This document shows, in pieces, positions 8,704-19,865 of a stretch of 64,000 nt of DNA. The stretch covers positions 601,646 through 665,645 of the forward strand of contig NZ_JAHUWJ010000001.1 in assembly GCF_019219075.1 (NCBI RefSeq), given 5' to 3'. The notes below the pieces were generated by a model. That model saw only the letters and a list, made by a program, of their open reading frames with translations. It searched no databases and was not told where the DNA came from. The translations under genes and the position numbers were made by a program. Within the stretch, counting starts at the first letter, position 1. Each line of letters begins with the position of its first letter. Source of the stretch: Chitinophaga sp. sic0106. GTDB taxonomy: Bacteria > Bacteroidota > Bacteroidia > Chitinophagales > Chitinophagaceae.

Positions 8704-8716
8704 TCAGGTAGTATCC

Positions 8717-9319
8717 TTATGCTTTTTCGAACAGTGCAGTAACTGCATCCCAGTTTACTACATTCCAGAAAGCAGCCAGGTATTCCGGACGGCGGTTCTG
8801 GTATTTCAGGTAGTAAGCGTGTTCCCAAACGTCAACACCCAGGATAGGAGTGCCTTTTACTTCAGCTACGTCCATCAGGGGATTGTCCTGGTTAGGAGTA
8901 GAGGTAACTTCCAGTTTGCCATCTTTAACGATGAGCCATGCCCAACCGGAACCGAAGCGGGTAGCGCCGGCAGCGTTGAATTTCTCCTTGAAAGCATCGA
9001 AAGAACCGAAAGCGCTGTTGATAGCGTCTGCCAGTTTACCGGATGGCTGACCACCTTTGTTTGGGCCAATGATGTTCCAGAAGAAACTGTGGTTCCAGTG
9101 ACCACCACCGTTGTTTCTTACCGCAGGGCTGATTTTGCCGGCGTTGGCTACCAGCTCTTCCAGGGACTTATTTTCGTTTTCAGTACCTGCAACAGCTTTG
9201 TTCAGGTTGTCAACATAAGCCTGGTGGTGCTTACCATGGTGGATTTCCATAGTTTGTTTGTCAATATGTGGTTCTAACGCATCTGTAGCGTAAGGTAAGC
9301 TCGGAAGTGTAAATGCCAT
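8717..9319 (-). CDS. Superoxide dismutase, Fe/Mn type
   Basis: Cytoplasmic enzyme that dismutates superoxide; 200 residues, no signal peptide, normal length for the family. Metal ligands are visible: His27 (MEIHHGKHH), His77 (HWNHSFFW), Asp163 and His167 (DVWEHAYY). GGGHWNH and FGSGWAWL are family signatures. Fe versus Mn preference cannot be decided by eye, so sodA or sodB is not assigned. It has its own promoter match at 9366-9396 on the minus strand and converges on a shared terminator. Confidence 0.96.
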   Translation of the reverse strand: MAFTLPSLPYATDALEPHIDKQTMEIHHGKHHQAYVDNLNKAVAGTENENKSLEELVANAGKISPAVRNNGGGHWNHSFFWNIIGPNKGGQPSGKLADAINSAFGSFDAFKEKFNAAGATRFGSGWAWLIVKDGKLEVTSTPNQDNPLMDVAEVKGTPILGVDVWEHAYYLKYQNRRPEYLAAFWNVVNWDAVTALFEKA

Positions 9320-9365
9320 AACTCAGTTTTTTATGGGTTTATAATATTTTTTTCGAGATAGTCGC

Positions 9366-9396
9366 CAAATTTACTGCCTATCTGGCTAAAAATCAA
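9366..9396 (-). promoter_or_regulatory. Probable promoter of the superoxide dismutase gene
   Basis: Reading the minus strand, TAAATTTG (9373-9366) matches TAnnTTTG and a TTG lies at 9396-9394, 20 bases upstream, which is the Bacteroidota -33/-7 spacing. The start codon is 47 bases further on. Confidence 0.65.
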
Positions 9397-9580
9397 TTAA
9401 GAATTTTGATACCCCTATCAATTATAAATATATAATCCTCGCATCACATGAATGGTTGACTTGGACATATGATTTTTTATTTTAAATTTACAGACACTCG
9501 GTTTAACAGGACGTAACACAGGCGTTTTCGTATATGCCTATATGTTGTGAGTTACCTATTGTTTGTTTAAAACGTTTAGT

Positions 9581-10285
9581 ATGCAGACAGCCTCGGAATT
9601 AGGCCAGAACTTTTCCCTCTCCGCCTTGCAAAAGGAGAACGAGCAATTAAGGCATCGCGTGCAATGGCTGGAAGGTATCCTGCATCATGTACCCGCTATG
9701 TTGTATAGTTATGATAACAACAAGAAAAGTATAACCTGGTGTAATCAGGGCCTTGCAGAAGCATTTGGCTGCACACCCGCTGAACTGGAAGGGTTGGGAA
9801 TGGACTTTTTCAAAAGTATCATGCATCCCGATGACTTTAAATTGGCCGCTGTGGCCCAGCAATCATTCCGGAATCATAAACAGCAATTCGGAGGCATTGT
9901 CAGAGTAAAGAAGCAGGGGGAAGACGAATACCGCTGGTTATTAGGCCTGGAAGTACCCTTTACGCAAAATGAAAACGGGGAGGTAGTAGAAATCATCTGC
10001 GCGTTCCTGGACCTGTCGGGCGCCATGGATACCAACGCAGCCCTCTCTGATGCCCTTGCAGAAATCCTGCGCCGGCAAAATGAAAACCTGTTGAATAAAC
10101 TTACCGCCAGAGAAAAAGATGTACTGGCCCTCGCAGTACAGGGTTTAAACAATAAAGAAATCGCAAACACGTTAAACCTGAGTAGATATACTGTGGAAAC
10201 TCATCGTAAAAATATCCGGCTGAAGTTAAAGGTGAGGAATAGCACTGAGCTGGTTTCACTTGCCCGGAAGATCGGATTTCAATAG
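9581..10285 (+). CDS. PAS-domain LuxR-type transcriptional regulator
   Basis: A 234-residue regulator. An N-terminal short coiled segment leads into a PAS/PAC sensor (about residues 25-140: LYSYDNNKKSITWCNQGL, FFKSIMHPDDF, YRWLLGLEVPF) and a C-terminal LuxR helix-turn-helix (about 168-228: LTAREKDVLALAVQGLNNKE, then NTLNLSRYTVETHRKNI). There is no receiver domain or kinase, so it probably senses a small ligand or redox state through the PAS domain. The ATG at 9581 was preferred to the TTG at 9563. It stands alone, divergent from sod; its target genes are unknown. Confidence 0.87.
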   Translation: MQTASELGQNFSLSALQKENEQLRHRVQWLEGILHHVPAMLYSYDNNKKSITWCNQGLAEAFGCTPAELEGLGMDFFKSIMHPDDFKLAAVAQQSFRNHKQQFGGIVRVKKQGEDEYRWLLGLEVPFTQNENGEVVEIICAFLDLSGAMDTNAALSDALAEILRRQNENLLNKLTAREKDVLALAVQGLNNKEIANTLNLSRYTVETHRKNIRLKLKVRNSTELVSLARKIGFQ

Positions 10286-10461
10286 CCAATAAGGAGAAAA
10301 TAGTATCGGTTTTTTACAGACTTTTCTTGATAAAATTTGATGTCAACAAAATATTATACCTGTTGAATTTTTATCATTTAAATTGTATTTTTCTGAAAAC
10401 CAAAGTATAAGAGTTCCAAAGCCGGTGTCGTTTTTGCTAAACATTGCTAAAAAAGTTCGAA

Positions 10462-10483
10462 AAATACCCAAGGTTGGGTATTT
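10462..10483. repeat. Perfect 10-bp inverted repeat in the gap after the LuxR gene
   Basis: AAATACCCAA (10462-10471) and TTGGGTATTT (10474-10483) separated by GG, with no T-run after it, so more likely an operator or RNA hairpin than a terminator. The rest of the 10286-10578 gap is AT-rich with nothing else recognised. Confidence 0.5.
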
Positions 10484-10578
10484 GCTCGCTTTTGATTCTC
10501 CAGTAATTTAGTAAAATAATATTATGTATGTTTTATTCGCATCCAGATATGATTATTGGCTGAAACACCCCTATCACT

Positions 10579-10788
10579 ATGATAACCGAGGAAAGAGCAT
10601 TTTACATTTTGCAGCTGGAACAAACGGCTTCTGCTGAAGAGATTGTAGCCCGTTACGAGAGTTTGAAAGATCAGTATAGAAAAATAAAAGATGAAACAGA
10701 GGATCTGAGAACCCGGCTTGCCTATCAATTGAAACAAATTGAATTAGATGACGTATTCATATTTTTCAGAAGAAAACAGAGGATTTGA
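10579..10788 (+). CDS. Small J-domain-like helical protein
   Basis: A 69-residue protein that I do not recognise as a named family. Its pattern (ERAFYILQLEQTASAEEIVARYESLKDQYRK) resembles helices I-II of a DnaJ J-domain, in which a residue pair is followed by a loop and an EEI..AY..L helix. The diagnostic HPD tripeptide is absent (the loop reads RKIKDETED), so Hsp70 activation is unlikely. No signal peptide or membrane helix. It starts with ATG and lies alone between a regulator and an SPFH gene. The frame is plausible and codon use resembles the neighbours, but a role is unknown. Confidence 0.55.
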   Translation: MITEERAFYILQLEQTASAEEIVARYESLKDQYRKIKDETEDLRTRLAYQLKQIELDDVFIFFRRKQRI

Positions 10789-10960
10789 CTTAGCTTTTTA
10801 GATTTTCATTCGTTGTATTTTTAAGCTCAGTTCATCCATTGTTTGTCTTCAAACAAACAATCCTCAAAATAACCCCGTACCGGCTGTCCAACCCTGACTG
10901 GCAGGTGAATTTTATTTGCTTATATTTATGGATTCAAACCCTACCTAAACTGTAAAGCTT

Positions 10961-11896
10961 ATGCAAATTGTTACGTATGTCATTATTCTATTGGCAGTCC
11001 TTTTTCTGTTGTCGTGTTTTGTGACAGTGCAGCAGGGAACCATTGCTGTAACCACCATCTTTGGAAAGTATAATCGTGCACTTCCTCCCGGTCTGAACTT
11101 CAAAATTCCCGTGATTGAAAAGGTTTTCAAGAGAATATCTATCCAAAACAGGTCTGTAGAGCTGGAGTTCCAGGCGATCACCATCGATCAGGCGAACGTA
11201 TATTTTAAAGCGATGCTGTTGTATTCTGTATGGAACCAGCAGGAAGAAACGATCAAAAACGTGGCCTTCAAATTTATGGATGAGCGCAGCTTTATGCAGG
11301 CGCTGGTACGTACTATTGAAGGTTCTATCCGTGGCTTCGTGGCTACCAAACGCCAGTCTGAAGTGCTGGGCCTGCGCCGCGATATCACTGAACACGTAAA
11401 AGAGCAGATAGATCAAACGCTGGAAGAGTGGGGCTATCACCTGCAGGATCTCCAGATGAACGATATCACTTTTGATGAAGCTATCATGCGCTCCATGGCG
11501 CAGGTGGTAGCATCCAATAACCTGAAAGCTGCTGCTGAAAACGAAGGTCAGGCATTACTGATCACTAAAACCAAGGCGGCAGAAGCAGATGGTAACGCCA
11601 TCAAAATTGCAGCAGAAGCAGAACGTCAGGCAGCGCAGCTGCGTGGTATGGGTGTGGCCCTGTTCCGCGAAGAGGTGGCCAAAGGTATGAGTCTTGCCGC
11701 TAAAGAAATGCAGCAGGCTAACCTGGATACTTCTGTTATCCTCTTTTCTATGTGGACGGAAGCGATCAAAAACTTTGCTGAAAACGGTAAGGGTAACGTG
11801 ATCTTCCTCGACGGCTCTTCTGAAGGTATGGATAAAACCATGCAACAGATGATGGCCATGAATAAGCTGATGGATCCTGGATTTCCTAAGAAGTAA
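10961..11896 (+). CDS. SPFH/band 7-domain membrane protein
   Basis: A 311-residue stomatin/prohibitin-type scaffold protein. One N-terminal membrane anchor (YVIILLAVLFLLSCFVTV, about 5-22) is followed by the SPFH domain (GTIAVTTIFGKYNRALPPGLNFKIP onward, about 26-210) and an Ala/Glu-rich coiled coil (about 185-245: AAAENEGQALLITKTKAAEA). These proteins oligomerise into membrane microdomains and often modulate proteases. No NfeD partner lies next to it. The downstream terminator at 11921-11947 makes it a single-gene unit. Confidence 0.9.
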   Translation: MQIVTYVIILLAVLFLLSCFVTVQQGTIAVTTIFGKYNRALPPGLNFKIPVIEKVFKRISIQNRSVELEFQAITIDQANVYFKAMLLYSVWNQQEETIKNVAFKFMDERSFMQALVRTIEGSIRGFVATKRQSEVLGLRRDITEHVKEQIDQTLEEWGYHLQDLQMNDITFDEAIMRSMAQVVASNNLKAAAENEGQALLITKTKAAEADGNAIKIAAEAERQAAQLRGMGVALFREEVAKGMSLAAKEMQQANLDTSVILFSMWTEAIKNFAENGKGNVIFLDGSSEGMDKTMQQMMAMNKLMDPGFPKK

Positions 11897-11920
11897 GGAT
11901 TCCTGAACCTGATAAGAAAA

Positions 11921-11953
11921 AGCCTGATGTGTTATACACATCAGGCTTTTTTT
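11921..11953. terminator. Terminator between SPFH and tadA genes
   Basis: Perfect 12-bp stem AGCCTGATGTGT (11921-11932), 3-base loop, complement at 11936-11947, with As before and Ts after. It separates convergent genes and can act in both directions. Confidence 0.88.
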
Positions 11954-11986
11954 ATTGACGCAACATTCGGTTTCGTTTGGTGCGGT

Positions 11987-12430
11987 TTATTTTCTACGGG
12001 AAGAGAAGAATGTTTTCATCAGCGTCAGGCTTTCTTCCCGGCCGGGGCCCTCTTCCAGTTTGGTTTTTGGGTGAAAGGGAGATGTTGTACCCGTGGCGCG
12101 GCGATAACTGTTTTTATCATCTGGTGCGGCGTATACAATGCGGCCGATCTTACTCCAGTATAAGGCGCCTGCGCACATAAGGCAAGGTTCTACTGTTACG
12201 TATAGGGTAGCATCCATCAGGTACTTACTGCTGAGTGTATTGAAGGCTGCGGTTAATGCAATCATTTCCGCATGTGCCGTACAGTCGCTAAGCATTTCTA
12301 CCTGGTTGTAACCACGACCAATAATACGTTCGTTAAGTACCACTACTGCACCAATAGGCACTTCCCCTGCGTCAAAGGCCTTGCGGGCCTCTGCGAGCGC
12401 CTGCTTCATAAAATACTGATCATCCATCAT
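11987..12430 (-). CDS. tadA: tRNA-specific adenosine deaminase (TadA-type nucleoside deaminase)
   Basis: Zinc deaminase converting A34 to inosine in tRNA-Arg(ACG); 147 residues. The cytidine-deaminase-like core is complete: His53-Ala-Glu55 (TAHAEMIAL) supplies a zinc ligand and the proton shuttle, and Cys83/Cys86 (PCLMCAGAL) the other ligands. The C-terminal HP-K segment and charged helix are typical of TadA. A related guanine or cytosine deaminase is possible but the MCAGAL and YAAPDDK context favours TadA. It begins directly after ligA on the same strand, so they are probably co-transcribed. Confidence 0.87.
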   Translation of the reverse strand: MMDDQYFMKQALAEARKAFDAGEVPIGAVVVLNERIIGRGYNQVEMLSDCTAHAEMIALTAAFNTLSSKYLMDATLYVTVEPCLMCAGALYWSKIGRIVYAAPDDKNSYRRATGTTSPFHPKTKLEEGPGREESLTLMKTFFSSRRK

Positions 12431-12431
12431 G

Positions 12432-14570
<2,139 letters not shown>

Positions 14571-14692
14571 TTATCTTTTCTGCTGGCGAAGGCCAGCACT
14601 GGGTTAATGGAAAAAATACTGCTTAAAGTTTCAAAAATTTGGTAATTTTTAGGTTATTTGAAGCTACGTTTTTGAAAAGCAGCATTTTATTG

Positions 14693-14705
14693 TAATTCCA
14701 CGTTA
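14693..14705 (+). promoter_or_regulatory. 13-base motif shared with 15813-15825
   Basis: TAATTCCACGTTA occurs just before the start codon of the Nudix-regulator gene and again at 15813-15825, in both cases preceded by ATTTTA-like sequence. Placement suggests a regulator-binding or leader element, possibly of the Nudix regulator itself. Function is inferred. Confidence 0.4.
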
Positions 14706-14709
14706 GTCT

Positions 14710-15432
14710 ATGATGTCATCCATGTCCACCAAGAACATCAATACACACCTTGTTGAAATAAAGGATTATTTCAAGGTCGCCATTTCGGTCGACTGTGTGA
14801 TCTTTGGTTTTAATAATGATGAGTTAAAGGTATTATTAATTGAGTCTGACCTGAAGGAATTCAAGGGCAACTGGTCGCTGTTGGGCGACATTGTGCGGCC
14901 TGAGGAAGAGTTGGATGCAGCCGCTTACCGGGTATTGAAGGAGCGCACCGGCCTGGAGGATGTGTATATGGAGCAGGTGCAGACCTTTGGTGGTATACAG
15001 CGCCATCCTGCCGGGAGAGTGATAACGGTGGCTTATTATTCCCTTGTAAACATAGAGCATGTGGAGCTGAAGATGTATAATAATGAGCTACACTGGCACA
15101 GCGTAAAAGATATTCAGTACATGGCGTTTGACCATAAACAGATCCTGGATACCTGCCATGAGCGGCTGAAGCAGCAGGTGATGGTACAGCCGGTCGGGTT
15201 TAATCTTCTCCCTAAAAAATTCTCACTCCGCGAGCTGCAAAACCTTTATGAAGCCATTTTAGATGTACAACTGGACAGAAGAAATTTCCGCAAGAAGTTT
15301 TTAAGTATGGATTTGCTGATGGACCTGAATGAGGAGGAAGCCGATGTGCCTCATCGTCCGGCCAAGCTATATAAATTCAATTTTGATAAGTACGACCAGC
15401 GTAAAAAGCGCTATTTGGGTATTGGCTTTTAA
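14710..15432 (+). CDS. Nudix-related transcriptional regulator (NrtR/AraR type)
   Basis: A 240-residue protein with an N-terminal Nudix-fold domain (about 18-150) and a C-terminal winged helix (about 160-235: FSLRELQNLYEAILDVQLDRRNFRKKF). This arrangement defines the NrtR/AraR-like regulators, where a Nudix domain senses a sugar phosphate or ADP-ribose-like ligand. The Nudix box is degenerate: the segment DIVRPEEELDAAAYRVLKER lacks the RE..EE catalytic glutamates (E to V, E to R), so it is a sensor rather than a hydrolase. It is divergent from ligA. ATG-ATG at 14710; the ATG at 14722 is also possible. Bacteroides AraR suggests sugar control, but the ligand is unknown. Confidence 0.83.
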   Translation: MMSSMSTKNINTHLVEIKDYFKVAISVDCVIFGFNNDELKVLLIESDLKEFKGNWSLLGDIVRPEEELDAAAYRVLKERTGLEDVYMEQVQTFGGIQRHPAGRVITVAYYSLVNIEHVELKMYNNELHWHSVKDIQYMAFDHKQILDTCHERLKQQVMVQPVGFNLLPKKFSLRELQNLYEAILDVQLDRRNFRKKFLSMDLLMDLNEEEADVPHRPAKLYKFNFDKYDQRKKRYLGIGF

Positions 15433-16293
15433 ATACCATAAACTGATATTTTTTTATCACCTACTTAGGCCTTCAGAGATATCTCCGTTAAAATAAAATT
15501 TCTTTCAAATCCTTTACTGTAAAGGCTTAGGAGCCTGTTGCATGAATTTGTCATTTTTACAATTTTATTTTCCAAAAAAGGTTCGGAAAACTTTGTTTTT
15601 AACAAAAATTTAATTAAGATTGTGTAAGATATACACATCCTAAGAAATCATCTGTTTTTGATGATGCCATATTTGCCGAAAAGATAATCGCTAAAGTAAT
15701 TGTTGTAATGACCAGTATGTAGAAATCCTTGTTGATCAGAAAAGTATCTATCTGATTTTTCTTACATCATTAATTAATTTAAAAATAAAGTTTTTCTCTA
15801 TAGTTGATTTTATAATTCCACGTTATGAAACAAAAGGCTGCTTCGCATTTTTGCCTGGTGTCTTTTCCATTTAATTTCCCTTGTACTGCCCGTACAAGGG
15901 AATTTTTTTTAGGGAGATGCTAAGCCGGCAGGGGGCAAGTCCCCGGTCAACCGGTCAGTCCAATTGACCAGATTTATCGTGACGAGCAGATGCTGATAAA
16001 GCCTGGCCACGGCCACCAGCGGGCCGCACCCTATACTTCAGGACAACCTGAGCGCGTCCTGCAGGAGGGGGCAAAAAATCTCCCTTTTCGACAATTTTAT
16101 TCATAAGCCAATCCTCTTTAATAATCATCTAACCTACCATAAGGTTCGTTTCATAAACCCTTAATATTCCCCGTTACCATTGAAAGCTGATTAATGAAAT
16201 CCCACCACCTTCCGGTGACAGCAGGATGATTCCGGCCAAAGAATACGTAAATTGCAAATCGCACAAACCTGTGCGTCTAAACAAGATCATAAT
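15433..16293. other. 861-base intergenic region before icmF
   Basis: The first 380 bases are AT-rich without a convincing gene. The second copy of the TAATTCCACGTTA motif (15813-15825) overlaps an ATG of a 32-codon frame that runs through a perfect terminator hairpin; I regard this frame as probably non-coding. From about 15905 to 16085 the sequence turns GC-rich with several nested short hairpins (for example GGTCA...TGACC near 15953-15969 and TCAGG-ACAA-CCTGA near 16039), which looks like a structured RNA of unknown class or a degraded element. Confidence 0.5.
15876..15910 (+). terminator. Intrinsic terminator upstream of the icmF leader
   Basis: Perfect 11-bp stem TTCCCTTGTAC (15876-15886), 5-base loop, complement at 15892-15902, followed by eight Ts. 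It is 440 bases beyond the Nudix gene stop, so it probably ends a separate short transcript. Confidence 0.85.
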
Positions 16294-19200
16294 ATGTCGT
16301 ATACACCAAAAAACAAGGTTCGCATTGTAACGGCGGCCGCCTTATTCGATGGTCATGATGCTGCTATCAATATCATGCGCCGCATCATGCAGGCAAAGGG
16401 AGCTGAGGTGATTCACCTGGGGCATAACCGCTCTGCTGCAGAAATAGTGGATTGTGCCATCCAGGAAGATGCACAGGGTATTGCTGTAACATCCTACCAG
16501 GGAGGCCACGTGGAGTTTTTTAAGTACATGTACGACCTGTTAAAAGAAAAAGGCTGTGGACATATTAAAATATTCGGTGGCGGCGGCGGAACAATCCTGC
16601 CTACAGAGCTGGAGGAACTGCATGCCTATGGCATTGCACGACTATATTCCCCTGACGATGGCCGCCAGATGGGCCTGGAAGGAATGATTGAAGACCTGAT
16701 CAGCCGCTGTGATACACCTATTGAGCCATTGCCGGCAGGAACAGGCGGTGAAGATATTGCCCTCCTCCAGCAGGACAAAAACCCGAAAATCATTGCCAGA
16801 GCCATCTCTCTGGCAGAAAGCGATATGCCGGTAGCTATGCTCAACGGCAAAAAATCCCGTACAGCCGTTACCGTAGGTGAAGATGTGGCGGAAATCACCA
16901 CCACCGCCGATGGTATTCCTGTGCTGGGTATTACCGGTACCGGTGGCGCCGGTAAAAGTAGCGTGACAGATGAGCTGGTACGCCGCTTTATCAACCAGCA
17001 TACCGACAAAACTATTGCAGTCATTTCTGTAGATCCCTCCAAGAAAAAAACCGGTGGGGCTTTGCTGGGAGATCGTATCCGCATGAACTCCATTCACCAC
17101 CCGAGAGCCTACATGCGCTCCCTGGCCACCCGCGAAAGCGACAAAGCCATCAGTGAGCATATCCAGGAAGCCATCGACATCTGCAAAGCAGCGGCCTTTG
17201 ACTTCATCATCCTGGAAACTTCCGGTATCGGGCAAAGTGATACTGCGATCACTGACTACTGCGATGTATCCCTCTACGTGATGACGCCTGAATACGGCGC
17301 CGCCTCACAGCTGGAGAAAATCAACATGCTCGATTACGCAGATGTAATCGCTATCAATAAATTCGATAAAGCCGGCGCCCTCGATGCCCTGCACGATGTG
17401 CGCAAGCAGTATAAACGTAACCACAACCTCTGGACAGCCAAAGACGAAGAGCTGCCAGTGGTAGGCTCCATCGCCTCGCAATTCAATGATGCCGGCATCA
17501 ACCTGCTCTTTGAAAAAGTGATGGAGAAAGTGGTAGAAAAATCAGGTGTTGCTTTCGGGGAGATTGAACATGAAAGCGTGAAAGCTACCACCACCAAATC
17601 CCAGATCATACCGCCGGCACGCGTACGTTACCTGGCCGAAATAGGAGAGGCTATCGGAGATTACGGGACCTGGGTAAATGAGCAATGCAAAATTGCCACA
17701 CAACTGTACCAGATCGCCGGTGTAATGAAGCTGCAGCTCGATGATGCTAAACTTGCTACCCTGGCTGACATTCAGCAACAATTACATAAAGAACTGCACC
17801 CGGATTGCAAGCAACTGATCGATAACTGGCCGGCCTTACAGCAGCAGTATACTGCTGAATTCTATGAATTTAAGGTGAGGGATAAAGTGATCAAACTGCC
17901 TAATTACACAGAAAGTTTGAGCCATAGCCGTATCCCTAAAGTGAGTTTACCTAAGTACAGCGACTGGGGCGACATCCTTCGCTGGCAGCTCACGGAAAAT
18001 GTGCCTGGTGAATTCCCGTACGCAGCAGGGGTATTCCCGCTGAAACGCGAAGGAGAAGATCCTACCCGTATGTTTGCAGGTGAAGGTGGTCCGGAAAGAA
18101 CAAATAAACGTTTCCATTACGTATCGCTCGATCAGCCGGCTAAGCGCTTGTCCACCGCGTTTGACAGCGTTACCCTGTACGGAGAAGATCCGGCAGTGCG
18201 TCCTGACATCTACGGTAAAATAGGTAACTCCGGTGTAAGCATTGCAACGGTGGATGATGCCAAAAAACTCTACAGTGGCTTCGACCTCTGCGATCCGAAA
18301 ACCTCTGTGTCCATGACCATCAATGGTCCGGCGCCCATCCTGCTGGCGTTTTTCATGAATGCCGCCATCGATCAGCAGTGCGAGAAATACATCAAAGAAA
18401 ATGGGTTGACTGAAAAAGTAAAGGCCATTATCCGCGATAAATTTAAAGATCATCCGCTGCCACATTATAATGGTGATCTGCCTGCGGGGAATGATGGACT
18501 GGGGCTTTCCCTGCTGGGAATTTCCGGTGAAGAAGTACTGGATAAGGAGATCTATGAAAAGATAAAGGCCCATGCACTGAGCACCGTTCGCGGTACCGTG
18601 CAGGCCGACATTCTGAAAGAAGATCAGGCACAAAACACCTGTATTTTCTCGACAGAGTTTGCGCTGAAGCTAATGGGCGATGTACAGGAGTATTTCATCA
18701 ATACCAAAGTGCGCAACTTCTATTCTGTAAGTATTTCCGGTTATCACATTGCTGAAGCGGGTGCCAACCCGATTACACAACTGGCGTTTACGCTGGCTAA
18801 CGGATTTACTTATGTGGAGTATTATCTGAGTCGCGGTATGAATATCGATGACTTTGCACCTAATCTCTCCTTCTTCTTCAGCAATGGTATGGACCCTGAA
18901 TATGCGGTGATAGGCCGTGTGGCGCGCCGTATCTGGGCTAAAGCTATCAAGTATAAATACAAGGGCAACGACCGCTCACAGAAGCTGAAATATCATATTC
19001 AGACCAGCGGCAGGAGTTTGCACGCACAGGAAATTGATTTCAACGATATCCGCACTACACTGCAGGCGTTATACGCGATCTACGATAACTGTAACTCTCT
19101 TCATACCAACGCTTATGATGAGGCTATTACCACGCCTACAGAGGAAAGTGTGCGGAGAGCAATGGCCATTCAGCTGATCATTAACCGTGAGTTGGGTACT

Positions 19201-19689
19201 GCTAAAAATGAGAATCCGATACAGGGGTCTTTCTTTATTGAGGAACTGACAGAACTGGTAGAAGAAGCCGTACTCGCGGAGTTCCAGCGCATTACCGAGC
19301 GCGGAGGCGTGCTGGGTGCCATGGAAAGAATGTACCAGCGTAATAAGATCCAGGAAGAGAGCATGTATTATGAGTCGCTCAAACATACCGGCGAATATCC
19401 GATTGTGGGCGTGAATACCTTCCTGAATAAGAACGGATCTCCAACGGTTATTCCTGCGGAGGTAATTCGTAGTACTACCGAAGAAAAGGATTTCCAGATC
19501 AATACCCTGGATGCCTTCCAGCACCGCCACGCCGTGAAGGCCGAGGCTGCGCTGAAGCAGCTGAAACAGGTGGCTGTAAACAACGGCAACTTGTTTGAGG
19601 AACTGATGGAAACAGTGAAGCATTGCTCACTGGGGCAGATCACCCACGCATTGTATGAAGTGGGGGGGCAGTACAGGAGAAATATGTAA
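16294..19689 (+). CDS. icmF: Fused isobutyryl-CoA mutase IcmF
   Basis: Adenosylcobalamin-dependent acyl-CoA mutase with its own G-protein chaperone, interconverting isobutyryl-CoA and n-butyryl-CoA; 1131 residues. Order: cobalamin-binding domain with the lower-ligand His21 ([10 protein letters not shown]), MeaB-like GTPase with P-loop [12 protein letters not shown] (about 211-222), then the mutase barrel (about 530-1080) with [36 protein letters not shown] and [17 protein letters not shown]. The fused order B12-GTPase-mutase is diagnostic of IcmF rather than methylmalonyl-CoA mutase. The ATG at 16294 was chosen over the TTG at 16252 because the B12 domain starts there. Probable role in branched-chain acyl-CoA metabolism. 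A structured GC-rich patch lies upstream. Confidence 0.95.
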   Translation: MSYTPKNKVRIVTAAALFDGHDAAINIMRRIMQAKGAEVIHLGHNRSAAEIVDCAIQEDAQGIAVTSYQGGHVEFFKYMYDLLKEKGCGHIKIFGGGGGTILPTELEELHAYGIARLYSPDDGRQMGLEGMIEDLISRCDTPIEPLPAGTGGEDIALLQQDKNPKIIARAISLAESDMPVAMLNGKKSRTAVTVGEDVAEITTTADGIPVLGITGTGGAGKSSVTDELVRRFINQHTDKTIAVISVDPSKKKTGGALLGDRIRMNSIHHPRAYMRSLATRESDKAISEHIQEAIDICKAAAFDFIILETSGIGQSDTAITDYCDVSLYVMTPEYGAASQLEKINMLDYADVIAINKFDKAGALDALHDVRKQYKRNHNLWTAKDEELPVVGSIASQFNDAGINLLFEKVMEKVVEKSGVAFGEIEHESVKATTTKSQIIPPARVRYLAEIGEAIGDYGTWVNEQCKIATQLYQIAGVMKLQLDDAKLATLADIQQQLHKELHPDCKQLIDNWPALQQQYTAEFYEFKVRDKVIKLPNYTESLSHSRIPKVSLPKYSDWGDILRWQLTENVPGEFPYAAGVFPLKREGEDPTRMFAGEGGPERTNKRFHYVSLDQPAKRLSTAFDSVTLYGEDPAVRPDIYGKIGNSGVSIATVDDAKKLYSGFDLCDPKTSVSMTINGPAPILLAFFMNAAIDQQCEKYIKENGLTEKVKAIIRDKFKDHPLPHYNGDLPAGNDGLGLSLLGISGEEVLDKEIYEKIKAHALSTVRGTVQADILKEDQAQNTCIFSTEFALKLMGDVQEYFINTKVRNFYSVSISGYHIAEAGANPITQLAFTLANGFTYVEYYLSRGMNIDDFAPNLSFFFSNGMDPEYAVIGRVARRIWAKAIKYKYKGNDRSQKLKYHIQTSGRSLHAQEIDFNDIRTTLQALYAIYDNCNSLHTNAYDEAITTPTEESVRRAMAIQLIINRELGTAKNENPIQGSFFIEELTELVEEAVLAEFQRITERGGVLGAMERMYQRNKIQEESMYYESLKHTGEYPIVGVNTFLNKNGSPTVIPAEVIRSTTEEKDFQINTLDAFQHRHAVKAEAALKQLKQVAVNNGNLFEELMETVKHCSLGQITHALYEVGGQYRRNM

Positions 19690-19707
19690 TGCCATATTGT
19701 AAATATA

Positions 19708-19786
19708 GAACGGGTAGGGCTGGGACGAAAGTGCCGGCCCTACCCGTTCCAGGCCATTTGCCTGCGGCAAATGGCCTGGAACGGGT
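19708..19786 (+). promoter_or_regulatory. Two mutually exclusive hairpins between icmF and the GH125 gene
   Basis: Hairpin A pairs 19708-19720 (GAACGGGTAGGGC) with 19737-19749. Hairpin B is a perfect 21-bp stem, 19742-19762 with 19766-19786 around a TGC loop. The arms overlap at 19742-19749, so only one can form. B ends without a strong T-run (TTAATAAATTT). It may terminate icmF transcription or act as a switch. Confidence 0.6.
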
Positions 19787-19865
19787 TTAATAAATTTCAG
19801 GCAAATCGATTTAGCAAATCCCGAAATCTTTGCTATTTTACACTTTCATAAACAACAAAACAGCT

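Noticed and set aside
15825..15923. 32-codon frame starting MKQKAASHF
   Set aside because: It runs straight through a perfect terminator hairpin and T-run; more likely a short RNA end than a protein, although a leader role is not excluded.
15950..16080. Cobalamin riboswitch
   Set aside because: Only a partial likeness to the AGGAnACCTG element; the diagnostic GCCACTG and GGGAA boxes are missing, so not listed as a riboswitch.
17947..18633. Minus-strand frame of 228 codons inside icmF
   Set aside because: Shadow of a strongly coding, conserved mutase region with no independent features.
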